Shown here: piece after piece, positions 44,332-54,470 of the stretch
Layout of the letters: the number at the start of each line of letters is the position of its first letter
Numbering within the stretch: the stretch's first letter is position 1
Source: Clytia hemisphaerica
Lineage: Eukaryota > Cnidaria > Hydrozoa > Leptothecata > Clytiidae
Length of the DNA stretch: 64,000 bases
Reading direction: 5' to 3'
NCBI GenBank assembly: GCA_902728285.1
Contig: CACVBU010000501.1
Coordinates: forward strand, 287,496-351,495
Position numbers and translations under genes: made by a program
The notes under the pieces: generated by a model
Seen by the model: the letters and a program-made list of their open reading frames with translations, nothing else
Told to the model about the DNA's origin: nothing
Databases searched by the model: none

Positions 44332-44589
44332 AATTTGACGATGCTAACTGACGGAAAAACAGATACCAAAGAAGAAGTAGGCGAAAACGAAGGAACGAAG
44401 GAATCAACGAACGAAAGAACGAATGAATCAGTTAACGAGGAAGAGATGGAACAACAGATCGAGAAATCATTAGTTGATTTACAAATCGAACATATCAGGA
44501 AATATGTACTGAATGAAATTTTAGACAGTAAAAACATGACGCTACCTGAAAAAGAACATTTGCTAGATGAGGCTCTGGAACTAAGATGA
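44332..44589 (+). CDS. Exon 2 of the small secreted-protein gene
   Basis: Acceptor TTCTTTTTCTAG precedes AATTTGACG. The frame is open for 85 codons to TGA. The peptide is very acidic and Glu/Thr/Asn-rich (KEEVGENEGTKESTNERTNE), then helical (LQIEHIRKYVLNEIL) and ends EKEHLLDEALELR. The pattern L-I-hIR-h-IL-h-L is reminiscent of the start of TGF-beta family propeptides, but no cystine-knot exon is seen, so this is only a weak analogy. A hidden donor (GACA|GTAAAA) could bypass the stop. Confidence 0.55.
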   Translation, partial: NLTMLTDGKTDTKEEVGENEGTKESTNERTNESVNEEEMEQQIEKSLVDLQIEHIRKYVLNEILDSKNMTLPEKEHLLDEALELR

Positions 44590-44616
44590 TATAGAAGTCT
44601 ACCTGACATGCATAAC

Positions 44617-44822
44617 ACGTTTTCTTTTCTATAAAAACGCCAGAAATGTTTTAAGCCTAAAGGGAATCATCCTGAAATTTTCTTATTTCAAGCATTTGGA
44701 GAGTATAACTTAAAAATTTCACGTTTTAGAGTCTGCAATGCCTTAAAATGTCCTTAGAATATTCTTGATTTTTTTTGGCTGTGTTCTAATATACTTTGTT
44801 CTTATAAAAACAGCGTGTGTTA
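44617..44822. mobile_element. MITE, ACACG...TATAAGAAC family
   Basis: The ends ACACGTTTTCTTTTCTATAA and GTTCTTATAAAAACAGCGTGT enclose AT-rich sequence. It lies just after the stop of the secreted-protein gene. Confidence 0.7.
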
Positions 44823-46720
44823 TAATACCACCCAATACCTTCTTAGTTGGTACGAAACGTCACAAATACATCCAATTAACATCCATAAGTCGTTCAGAAG
44901 CTTGGCTCGGTTAACACAATGCACGTCTTTAAAGGCGAAAACCAAAATCAACAATGTCAATATGGAAAATTGGATGAGGTCATTATAATCCTCCAAAAAT
45001 TAAAACTCATTAAACTTGTAAATAATCATTCAATAATTCCCTTATCAAGACAATTAATTTAATGTGAATTTTAAACGTGATTGTATTTTGGACTTTTTAT
45101 TCCACCCTCTTTCTATGCCGAACAATTCTTAGTATCCTGAAGTCTTTGGTCTTGAGGGGGCGGGTTTCATGCTTGGCGGAGGAGCAGAATCGGCCCTTTT
45201 TTGGGAAGGAGTGGCGAAATTTGGCAAAAATTTTGACAGAATTACGGAAATTGGGTTTTCCAATGGAGACGGAAAATTAGAATTATTTTTAGACGTTTGA
45301 CGGAAATTGGAGAAAGAATTGGCGGAACTGCAGAATCGGGTACCCCCTGAACCCCCCTTGAGGACTATCGCAGGTTTCGTGCCAACGGTAACCCTAAATT
45401 GAACACTTTGAGAGAGTAAAACTCTATCCTATTGTTCGTTTTTTCTCGACAACTTATGTAACTTTATTAAAATATAACCTTTTTGATTCACCTTCTGGAA
45501 AAAAATCAAGACAGTTGGAAGATTTTAGAAGAATTTTTTTTCACACGGCAGAAACTGTTGAGATGCGAGAGTCTCCCGCGGGAGAGTTGACAGTCTAGGG
45601 TGACTATGTTTTTATGGTTCTCATGCTACTGCTTACAATTCAACAATGTTGCAAAGCTTATGTTCAAAACTCTCAGCATTTGAACAATTTTGAGTCTATT
45701 AAAAAAAAAGTTTGGTATGAGCACATTTTAACACATTGCTCTTGAAGGAAAAATTATATGATAAAAAAGTATTATCTCGTAGGAAAGATAATTTTGTGTG
45801 GATTATATTACGGCTATAAGATCTTTAAAACTTTCTCGATTCTCGATTTTTAAAAGCCTTAAAATAAACAACTCAAAATTATTATTCCAACGAAGCATAA
45901 CATTCCATTAAATCTCTTCTCTATCAAGAAAAATGTATAAAAATGTGCGGACTGCCAAGATTTTGAACAAACTATAAATGAGTCAGGCATCCATTATATT
46001 TAGCATGACTCTACACACTTTCCCGAAACGGAGAATAAATTTTGCGCACTTGATCACGATTTTCGGCTTATTTTTTTACCAAAAAAAAACTTGGTCCAGT
46101 GGTATAGATTTACTGTGTGCTCAAGCAAAGCCAAAAAATGAAGTCCTATTTTATAGGATTCGTACCCTGGGTACCAGAGGCAAAGTTTTCAAAAAGAAAG
46201 TATTCATTCGAGCTGTGATACTCACGGTATAGGATTCGTGCTTCTGTTACATGCTATTAATTCTATTCAATGCAAATTTCTCTCTCTAGAAACGGGTTAA
46301 TTTTGATTGATTTGAAATTATGAGTGGGCATGGTAGGTAAATCAGAGTTAAGTTTTGTAACCACAATTTAATTGATACTGTCTATCCTTTATAATGATTT
46401 CCATGTCATTTTCGATTTGAATTTAATCTCAATTTCAATCTCTTATGAAAGACATATCCGGGTTTGTTTTCCTGATTAGATTTCTATTAAGTTTCGTAAG
46501 TTTTCATCTGATTAACTATATGAGTGAAAATTTCACGGATGCAATTTTCTTAATTCATGTTATAAATCAGAGTATTAAAATTGGCAATTAAAATCATACA
46601 AGATCGAGAACCGAATTCAAAGCAAAGAAATAAGATATGAAGATCCTGAAGGAAATAGGGTCAAAAGCTTTTTGGAACAAACAAACAATATCGGACGAGG
46701 TTTCACAACCATGTCTTTTA
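44823..46720. other. Intergenic
   Basis: No gene is supported. A block at about 45,150-45,365 is bounded by CTTGAGGGGG and CCCCCCTTGAGG and contains repeated GGAAATTGG words, perhaps a decayed inverted-repeat element. The 84-codon frame at 45,978 lacks coding character. Confidence 0.4.
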
Positions 46721-46724
46721 ACAA

Positions 46725-47222
46725 TTGAGTCTCTTCAACTCGAACCTTTACAACTCGAATGTTTCCTTAACTCAAACAAGTCATGGTCCTTTTTAGGTAA
46801 TAATACCCTATAAACTACCACTCAGAAGTTCTATAGCTCGAACCTATTTGTGCTTTCCATTTTGTGTTCGAGTTATGGAGACTGCATTGTATTTTGTACC
46901 AAGTTAATAAGATTCTGAACCTTGACTATTTCATTTATGGTTAGGTTTGCTTGAAAAATAGTTAAAAATTAAATGTTAAATATTTCGTCATTTTTGTTTT
47001 TTCAAACTATGACCCGCTAGGTATCCGCGATTTTTTGCTTAGTGACACCGTGGATATACAAATTAATTTTCTATATTGTCCCATTGGACAATAGTTGTAC
47101 AGTCGAGGCCCTTCAGCTCAAACCTCTATAACTCGAATGTCTACTTAACTTGAACAAGTTTTCTCGCCTTTTTAGAAATTTGCGTTCCCCGTGCGGGTTC
47201 GAGTTATGTTTAGACTTCACTG
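46725..47222. repeat. Two decayed pogo/Tigger-like MITE copies
   Basis: TCTATAACTCGAATGTCTAC at 47,130 and TTTACAACTCGAATGTTTCC at 46,750 are matching pieces. The second element has ends TACAGTCGAGGCCCTTCAG (47,098) and, inverted, TACAGTGAAGTCTAAAC (47,222). The motif 'CTCTATAACTCGAA' with CAGT ends is typical of pogo-like elements. Confidence 0.55.
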
Positions 47223-48407
47223 TACTTAAAATCTAACAAAGCTATTTTGTGAAAAATACAAATATCTTGTAAAATAAAAAAGCGCCTGCATGTAAATTCC
47301 TGGGTTATATTGGTAAGAAACAAAAATGTCCAACATAGCTGTTTGCGGTGTTTTTATTGGTAATTTCCTTTTTGAAATCAGGAAACGTCTGTTTTTCAAT
47401 CAATATACGAACGGCTAATATTACGACCTCATCGCAACCTTGTTTGGCTACAAAAGTTGTTTTATGTGAATTTTTGTTGTTTTGAGATTGATTAATATTT
47501 GATTGATGGTATTAATTAATAATATTGAAAGCCCGTAAAATACTTTTTCATGTAACCGGCTAGAATATTTCCAGTGTTTTATAATATCAACAACCAGATA
47601 CCGATATACCAGGGAAGAATTTTGAACGAGGCCTTATTTTGATTCCAGTGAAGATAACTACGTCATCCAGTCTAAAAAACCTGGGCTACAATAAAGGTCA
47701 AAGAGAAAAAGAGGGAAATCCCCACGAAATCTTGTAACCACAAACAATTTGGAAGCGCTCTGACTTAGTCTTAACTAACGACCTCAGGACCTGAGAATCC
47801 AAAAGTTCAAGAATGGTCCAATACGTAAGGCTCAGAATATAGCCTGGAAGTCTTTCAAAATTGAAATATTTTATAACATATAATAAATATAATAGCCCAA
47901 AAGCGACTTTCTCTCCCGAACTTTAAGTTTTTAAAAGCAAGGAAATAACTAAAATTCTCAAAAAAAAATTTTCAATATATTTTGACCTACGGATGACTAC
48001 AGATTTTAGATCAAGGTTTATAAATCAGCGTAGCAATTTTGGCTAAAAGAAAGAAAGAATTTTTATTTGTTTACCAAAAATTACAGACGATTTCTCTTTC
48101 AAAATAAGGAAACTCGTAGAATATTTTCAAATCATTATTACTTCTGCTATTACATTTTGTAAGCTACTAACGGCCTTGTTTGGCTCCAAGAATTGTCGTT
48201 TGTTAGAATTGAAGCTTTGGTTAATGGCAAGCCGAACAAGAGCGAATATCTCATTTAAAGCGAATCGATTATAGCAATACTTTATTAGGTGGAAATTAAA
48301 TTTCCCCACATTTAAAAGTATCCAGGAAAGGATTAGGAACGAGCACAGACATCATATCAGACATTTGCCAGACTACTCGATGAAGATTCAATTTCCCATT
48401 TATCGTA
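47223..48407. other. Intergenic
   Basis: AT-rich. No gene or repeat structure was recognised. Confidence 0.35.
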
Positions 48408-48554
48408 ATGTCTCTAGAACACCATATAAGGTGGGCGGTGCACATCTTCAAAGTGGGAATGGAACAAAAAGCAAATGCGAAGGAAGAGTCGGCATTAGGA
48501 AAGAAAAACCACGAAGTGATAGAAACCCCTCCCAAGCGAAAATTGCACCTACAG
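48408..48554 (+). CDS. Candidate exon 1 of a basic protein
   Basis: The frame from ATG 48,408 reads MSLEHHIRWAVHIFKVGMEQ, then KANAKEESALGKKNHEV, and ends TPPKRKLHLQ. The Lys/Glu-rich part and PPKRK suggest a nuclear protein. The exon ends CTACAG|GTTGTT in phase 0, and the next exon at 48,789 opens in phase 0. An in-frame stop lies just upstream of the ATG. An acceptor (TGTCTCTAG at 48,417) could instead make this an internal exon. Confidence 0.4.
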
Positions 48555-48751
48555 GTTGTTTTTATAAGAACATTCAAAAACTTTACAGCTTTCAGGTTTT
48601 AAGCTTAAAAATGTTCTTAGCGGGTTATCATTTTCATTAATTATTGAGTGTTTTTCACTATCTGCTAAGAAACCTTAGAATGTCCTAAGCTTATTCTTAA
48701 CATTTCTTAAGCCTTATGTTATTATATAGTTTGTTCTTATAAAAAACGTGT
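48551..48751. mobile_element. MITE forming most of a predicted intron
   Basis: ACAGGTTGTTTTTATAAGAAC at the left and GTTCTTATAAAAAACGTGT at the right match the ACACGTTTTTTATAAGAAC family. The splice donor G|GTTGTT lies within its left end. Confidence 0.72.
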
Positions 48752-48788
48752 ATGCAATGGTATGAATCGAAGTGTTTACAGATGTCAG

Positions 48789-48882
48789 AAAAATAAAGGC
48801 AAAGGAGAGAGCGATGGCCTGGAAGTTGTATCTTCATCTTCATTTTCAATTAAGAATCATTGCGGACCAAGCTATTTACAGA
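48789..48882 (+). CDS. Candidate exon 2 of the basic protein
   Basis: Acceptor TTACAGATGTCAG is followed by KNKGKGESDGLEVVSSSSFS and CGPSYLQ, ending at a good donor CAGA|GTAAGC in phase 1. It joins exon 1 in frame if the 234-bp MITE-containing intron is removed. A competing frame across the same bases is also open, so the model is tentative. No further exon was found. Confidence 0.35.
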
Positions 48883-49344
48883 GTAAGCACAAAATTCTAA
48901 GTTGGAGAACACTTTTGAAAAATTCTAAATATCTAAACTGCTGTCATAGTTGGTAATAAAAAAAATTGTATATAACTCAAGATTGTCACAAACATTTACG
49001 TTTTCTTTTATTAGAACAAACTGTATAAGTAAGAACATATACGGATTCGATGAGCCAAAATATTAAGAACAAGTTAAGAACATTTTAAAAGGCTTTGCGG
49101 TCCCTAAAACACCTATTTTCTTAAGAAAATTGACAAGAATGGCTTCTTGGATTTTTTTTCGGATGTAGCTTTATAACCAATCTCGGGAAACATGTCTAAG
49201 GTGATGCATCTTCAAGGATTCGAAGAATCTTTGTCTTTTTACTGATTGTAAAGAAAGTCTTGAAATTTAGATATTCAGTCACAATGAGCTGACTGAATCA
49301 AATCGAACTTAGATTCAAGGTTTTACTCATTATTTTATAGTATT
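48883..49344. other. Intergenic with partial MITE
   Basis: ACGTTTTCTTTTATTAGAAC at 48,998 followed by AAGAACAT words is a truncated ACACG-family MITE. Nothing else is seen. Confidence 0.5.
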
Positions 49345-49590
49345 AAGGCCGGTCTCCACTTGCACGCGCTGCGATCGCACTTTTTGACTTCAATCCTTTT
49401 TGCTTGGAAAAAAGATTACGTCATAAAAATGTAGCGCGCGCTGGAAAAAAAAGTTGAACACATTTCAACTTTTTTCAACCGTTACGTCAGATCGCGCCAA
49501 TGGAGTTGCTTCATTTTTCTTTTGACCAATAGCATGGAAGCTTTGCTCGAAAAAGTGCGATCGAAGCGCGCGCAAGTGGAGACCGGCCTT
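49345..49590. mobile_element. 246-bp MITE, same family as the palindrome centre
   Basis: AAGGCCGGTCTCCACTTGCA and its inverse flank an interior with AAAGATTACGTCAT, GTTACGTCAG, GCGCCAATGGAGTTGC and GACCAATAGC. Length is identical to the copy at 7,924-8,169. Confidence 0.92.
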
Positions 49591-49830
49591 GAAGCTTAAT
49601 TAGCGAGTTTATGTATTCGAGATAAATCGATGGGGACGGTATAAAGCAAAGTTGACATGTCTCCAAAATCCCCGTCCACTTTGCTCGACGACGGTAAAAA
49701 ACACCAAAATACCGTCGTCTGTTTAGGTGAGTAAAGGCGATATAGAGCCGTACATCAACTATCGACTTTGTTTTGTATCATTTCAATTACCGTCGCCCTC
49801 GATATCCTCCAATACATAAACTCGGTATTA

Positions 49831-49985
49831 ATTCATTATATGTACCATTGCAATGTCTTATACGGACCAAACAGCTGATTGGTTGCAAGTGACGTAAAAT
49901 TAATCAATACGCCACTTGCAACCAATCAGCTGTTGGTTCCGTGATGTAATGTTAGAAGACATTGCAATGGCGCATATCATGAATT
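49831..49985. mobile_element. 155-bp palindromic MITE with CCAAT and TGACGT motifs
   Basis: ATTCATTATATGTACCATTG and its inverse enclose CAGCTGATTGGTTGCAAGTG, ACGTAAAATTA and the mirrored module. Sibling of 37,046-37,199. Confidence 0.87.
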
Positions 49986-50004
49986 CATCCAAAGATGACT
50001 ACAC

Positions 50005-50330
50005 CCCCTTCTCACAGACCCGGTGAGATTTTTTCAGTCAGTTGGGGGTACAAACAACAGACCAAAACTTGATGGAGATTGATATTCTCAAGTTTTTTTA
50101 TGGCTGGGGATTTGAATTCCATCGTTTTCGAGCAAGAAAATTCAGTGGGGATGGAACTGGATGGAAAAAAATAAAAATAGCACAACATTTTGTTTTGAGG
50201 ATTTACTTATCTGATTACTTTCAGTGAAGACAAAAATTTGAGGATAATTTTCCACTTGGGACGGAATTCTGGTTAATTTTTCCAGTCGAAAGGAGTCCCA
50301 GTGGGTCTTTGAGAATGGGAGTATAGCTAC
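50005..50330. mobile_element. CCCCACTGGG-type MITE
   Basis: The ends are CACCCCCTTCTCACAGACCC and, inverted, CCCATTCTCAAAGACCCACT. Inside is TTCAGTGGGGATGGAACTGG. Related to 51,331-51,606. Confidence 0.7.
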
Positions 50331-50707
50331 TACAGAAGTACATAAAGTAGTTTATTGTGTAACTTTGGATGAATGAAACTGAACTTAGAAAAACAACAAA
50401 AATAAAAACAAAATAACTCATTATAACTAGTCATATAAGTATCACAAATAAGCCGATATTTTGAAGGCTTCTTTGAACAGTAATTGAATATTTGAATAGG
50501 TATTTTCGTAATTGTTTCAGAACCATTCTTTGGTGTGACTTTTAATATCAAAAAATACTCTGCGAGGGAGAGTTTCTCACTGTTATTCACATAGCATTTT
50601 TGAGGATTTTTAGACTTCTCCGCATAGGGATTGTGCAAACGATTATTTCTCATTAGTTCAAAACAACAAAAAATATCATTAAAATATATATTGTTTACCA
50701 TTTTCAA
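50330..50707 (-). CDS. 125-codon frame, candidate exon
   Basis: The frame includes a coding-like centre: NPYAEKSKNPQKCYVNNSEK, LSLAEYFLILKVTPKNGSE, IPIQIFNYCSKKPSKYR. The N-terminal and C-terminal parts are Phe/Asn-rich and may be intron. Splice borders were not fixed. No family is recognised. Confidence 0.3.
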   Translation of the reverse strand: MKMVNNIYFNDIFCCFELMRNNRLHNPYAEKSKNPQKCYVNNSEKLSLAEYFLILKVTPKNGSETITKIPIQIFNYCSKKPSKYRLICDTYMTSYNELFCFYFCCFSKFSFIHPKLHNKLLYVLL

Positions 50708-51330
50708 AAAAGATTGGATCGGAAAACTGTGATATCCTTACAGGATAAGATGTTTGATAGAAAACAATAATTGACAACATAATATAAAATAAAATGACAT
50801 TTTGTATGCAAGGCTTAATTAATTGAGGATATCTTATTTTTCGTTGAGTATGGCGGTTCAGCCATATTTGATTTTCCTCTAGAAAGGTCTTTTACGATGG
50901 ATATATTTTGAAACTGAAACTAATTAGAAAATTAGAGAAAGAACTATTGTTTTCATTAATCACTGTGTCCGAAAAATGGATAATCACAATTTTGAGAAAA
51001 ATAACGATGATTTTATCTCTGTGTCAAAAACCCGATAGATCGGATCCACTGAATGACACAAAATTTTAAGCACCAGAATTATAATAATAATCAATTCAGA
51101 ATCATTACTCGTTTAAAGATCTTGTTTGGGAAATAAAGCCACTTATCATCTTTCCAAAACGCGTGATCAAATTTCATACAAACGCCGGAAAAAAAGTAAA
51201 TCTGTCGCCTGTTAGTGTGGAAAACAAAGAAAGCGTTAGATTCCAAAACTCAAAGATTCACTTTTTCTTGCTTGGGTAAGATTGAATTCCTATCTAGCCC
51301 TTCGGCCTTTAAACTCGATCCCATCCTACA
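50708..51330. other. Intergenic
   Basis: AT-rich. No gene or repeat was recognised. Confidence 0.35.
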
Positions 51331-51606
51331 CCACTGTCTCATAGCCCCGGTGAAACTTTTTTCCTCAGTGGGGATAAAAACTCCTATTGAAATCCCAATT
51401 GGGATAGAAATTCTATTGTTTCAAGGCTTAAAATTCCAGTGGGGAAGGGTTTGGAGTACAATTTTTAACCATTGAATTTCGAATGGGGATAAAATCAGAG
51501 TCAATTTCCTAGTGGGGATGAATGTACAGGGTATTTTCCCACCGGGGACGAAGTTTTGCCAAATTTTCCAGAGGGGCTGGGGTCCCAGCGGGTCTGTGAC
51601 ACAGGG
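51331..51606. mobile_element. CCCCACTGGG-type MITE, best-preserved copy
   Basis: The ends CACTGTCTCATAGCCCCGGT and, inverted, CCCTGTGTCACAGACCCGCT enclose alternating GTGGGGA and ATTGGGATAG words. It serves as the outgroup showing that the left palindrome arm has a deletion. Confidence 0.75.
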
Positions 51607-52081
51607 TCATCCTCTTCTGTATTTGGCTCTTACTTTTTATCCCCATTGGCAAAAAGAATTTCACTGGCATCACTGAGACAGGGAAGTCTTACTATTTCCT
51701 CTGCTGAAAATTATGACTATTTAACCCCAAGATTCCCTCTTAACATAATTTTCAGATTTTCAAAAATAAAGCAATTAAAAAGAAACACCAATTACTCCAA
51801 ATTTGAGTTTAAGTTGTTCTTATAGAAACCAAAAATCAAAAAAAGGGTGTGGCGGCCACCTGAATCGGTGTCATTAGATCCGTCAGCTGCCGCACCCAGA
51901 AGAACAACAACAACCATGATGCTCACATAGATGTTTATGGCTGTGCTATCATGATGGTCTACTCATTTGGTGGTTGTGATTAGCTGGAAGTAACTTGCTT
52001 CTGCCGCACAATCGGAGAAGATCATCGTAGTACCAATATTGGTGGTGTCGCGAGCCCCAGTTTTGTCATGCCAAAGAAAGC
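51607..52081. other. Upstream of the LINE fragment
   Basis: No intact gene. Bases 51,840-52,080 are less AT-rich and may be the decayed 5' part of the first LINE, but frames are broken. Confidence 0.4.
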
Positions 52082-52846
52082 GAAGAATTTCAAGCATGGG
52101 TACTCTTTCTTGACCTTGTCAAGGCATTTGACAGGGTGCCCAGATCATTGCTTTGGCAAGTCCTGCAAAAGTTCGGCTTGTCAGACAAACTTATTTCTAT
52201 TTTGAAAGTTCTACACGTAAATTTCAACGTAAATTTTCAAGTTGATTCGGTTGATAACACTATGCCCTGCACAATCGGAGTTAAACAAGGTGACATCCTC
52301 GGGCCCGTGTTATTTGTCATCTACATTGCCGCAATAATGCAAACATGGCGGAAAATGCACGATCGACCGCTATGCATGTACCGCACCAAGGAAGATTTCA
52401 CGCTAACAGGACGGAGATACAACACCAAAGGATCTGATTTTTCCGTAGACGACTCTGAATATGCAGACGATACTGCTGTGCTTTTTGAAAGTAGATCGGA
52501 TACAGAAACTTACTCTCCGCTGTTGATCACTCACTTCTTGAAATTTGGGATGGGAGTTCATGTTGGTGATATTCGTACTCCAGATAAACCCTCAAAGACG
52601 GAAATCCTTTTTGTTTCGAAACCACCGAAATCGTATTCTGATCCTGAATCTTATGACGGAATCGATCTCTCGCCCATAAAGCTCTGTGCGCACACTTACT
52701 TCCCCATCGTTGACAAGTTTTGCTACCTTGGTTGCTTTATATCAAGGGACTGTAAGGATTATGTTGATATTACCAATCGTATCAAAAAGGCTAGCAATGC
52801 TTTCGGAGCCCTACGAACGTCAATATTTTTTTCGAAGAAAGTTTAA
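52082..52846 (+). pseudogene. LINE reverse-transcriptase fragment
   Basis: An open frame from about 52,082 shows FLDLVKAFDRVPRSLLWQVL (motif A with the catalytic Asp), GVKQGDILGPVLFVIYIAA (motif B), and DSEYADDTAVLF (motif C, YADD), then KTEILFV and FCYLGCFISRDCKD. This is a non-LTR retrotransposon reverse transcriptase of a different lineage from the LINE that follows. Neither endonuclease nor C-terminal part is present. It stops where the next element begins (TTTAACCTGC), so it was cut by truncation or by the insertion. No ATG is required for the call. Confidence 0.85.
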
Positions 52847-52848
52847 CC

Positions 52849-53810
52849 TGCTCGAAGTGTAATCGACTAGTGCACTACATTTGTACAAGGCTACCACCCT
52901 ACATGATTGCAGTCTGTAAAGACGGGAGAAGAACTGCGAACGCATGCAAATACGTGTGTCAAAATTGTGTGAAAGTAACTAAAGATCTTTTGGTCCTCTC
53001 CCCTCAACCTGGACCTCAACCATCCCTGCGAACGGCCGCCGAGCTTGCAAAATTAAATGAGACGATTAAAGAAAACGAAAAGACAATTAAGAAATTGAAG
53101 TCCAATGAACAACACCTTCTCGAGATTATTGAATCTCAAAAAAAAGAGCTCACTAATCTAGAGAAGAAATTGTCTAATGACCCGGCGTTTCATACTGTCG
53201 AATATGTAGAGAGTAAATTGAGAAACTAGAAACCTTCCGAACGGAAATCTTAACATCATTGAAAGAGGAATGTAAAAAATCGTATGCTGCAGCCACTTCT
53301 GCCAATGTCCAAGTGCCTAATGACAATATCAAGACCGCCGTTAAAGAGGTCCACGAGGAGGAGGCAGCAGAAGAAAGGGATAAGATCAGAAGATCAAAGA
53401 ACGTCATCATCCATGGTGTTGAGGATCCAACGACAGAGGATGCTACCAAAAAAGATGAAGCATGGGTGAAAACACTCATCGAAAAGCTCCACGTCAAAAT
53501 TAACATCAAGTATATCTCAAGAATTGGCAAATCAGTAGACGGGAAAAAGCGTCCCCTCATTGTTACTCTGAACAGTGAGGAAGAGAAAATGAATGTTTTT
53601 GGAAATCTCCCAGCGCTAAAAGGAATTGATGCCTATAAGGGGATGAGCATTTGCGAAGATCTAACTCCAGCTCAAAGAAAAAAGTACAAAGAGGCGGCAG
53701 AAGATGCTAAGGCACGAAATCAAACCGAAAAAGATGGAGTCTGGAGAGTGCGGGGTTTTGCAAAAAACGGATTCGGTGTAAAGAAGATAAACGCCAAAGA
53801 TCGGCAATAA
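52849..53810 (+). pseudogene. LINE ORF1: PHD-like finger, coiled coil, nucleic-acid binding region
   Basis: It begins with TCSKCNRLVHYICTRLPP, then VCK and YVCQNC, a PHD-like zinc finger as in ORF1 of CR1/L2 elements. Residues 58 on (AELAKLNETIKENEKTIKKL) form a coiled coil. The frame breaks at 53,229 and resumes at 53,259. The second half has RSKNVIIHGVED, ISRIGKSVDGKKRPLIV and WRVRGFAKNGFG, which resembles the RRM-like part of LINE ORF1 proteins. ORF1 binds element RNA during transposition. The N-terminus is missing, since the element appears 5'-truncated at the finger. Confidence 0.78.
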
Positions 53811-54470
53811 ACCAAACACGAAAAAAAGACGTAACAAAGAAGAAAGACGAACAAACTAACAAACGAAAAAACCTTAACATACTATATACTAATGCAGACC
53901 AACTAACTAAAATAAAGAGAAAAGAACTAAATGAAGTGATTTCAAAAGAACAACCCGATATCATTGCAATTTGTGAAGTAAAACCGAAACATTCGAAAAA
54001 AGAACGTCTCATACAAGACTACCACATTGAAGGCTACTCCGAACCCTACGAAACAAATGCCTTAAATAATGTTGGACGTGGAATCATCGTTTTGACACAT
54101 AAATCGATCAAAAATGTAGTCGAAGTGACACCCAATAGTGAATTTCAGGAGGTATGCTTGCTGGAAATCAAACTCAAAGGAGCGGATTCTTTGCTTTTTG
54201 GATGTATGTATCGAAGTCCAACCAACACGCCAACATCAGCAAAAAACAATACAGCACTTAATCTTCTTCTGAAGGAAATAGCAATGAATAAGAAATACAG
54301 TCATAAGTGTATCGTCGGTGACTTCAACTATAAAGATATCAATTGGGAAAACTGGTCAACTCCTCACGATGACACGAAGGAAGACGAACAATTTCTCGAA
54401 GCTTTAAGAGACTCCTTCTTTTACCAACACGTCGATGAGCTAACGAGAGCTTGAGGTACCGATCAGCCAT
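53811..54470 (+). pseudogene. LINE ORF2: AP-type endonuclease domain
   Basis: NILYTNADQLTKIKRKEL is followed by PDIIAICEVKPK (metal-binding Glu), LLFGCMYRSP and CIVGDFNYKDINW (GDFN motif). These are the order and residues of the endonuclease-exonuclease-phosphatase fold that nicks the target DNA. A premature stop occurs at 54,452, just after HVDELTRA. Homologous sequence continues in the same frame (PSLIDLTLTNEESQVSNISY). Confidence 0.85.

Noticed and set aside
45978..46232. 84-codon frame after ATG 45,978
   Set aside because: Low-complexity AT-driven composition, no splice borders and no recognisable motif.
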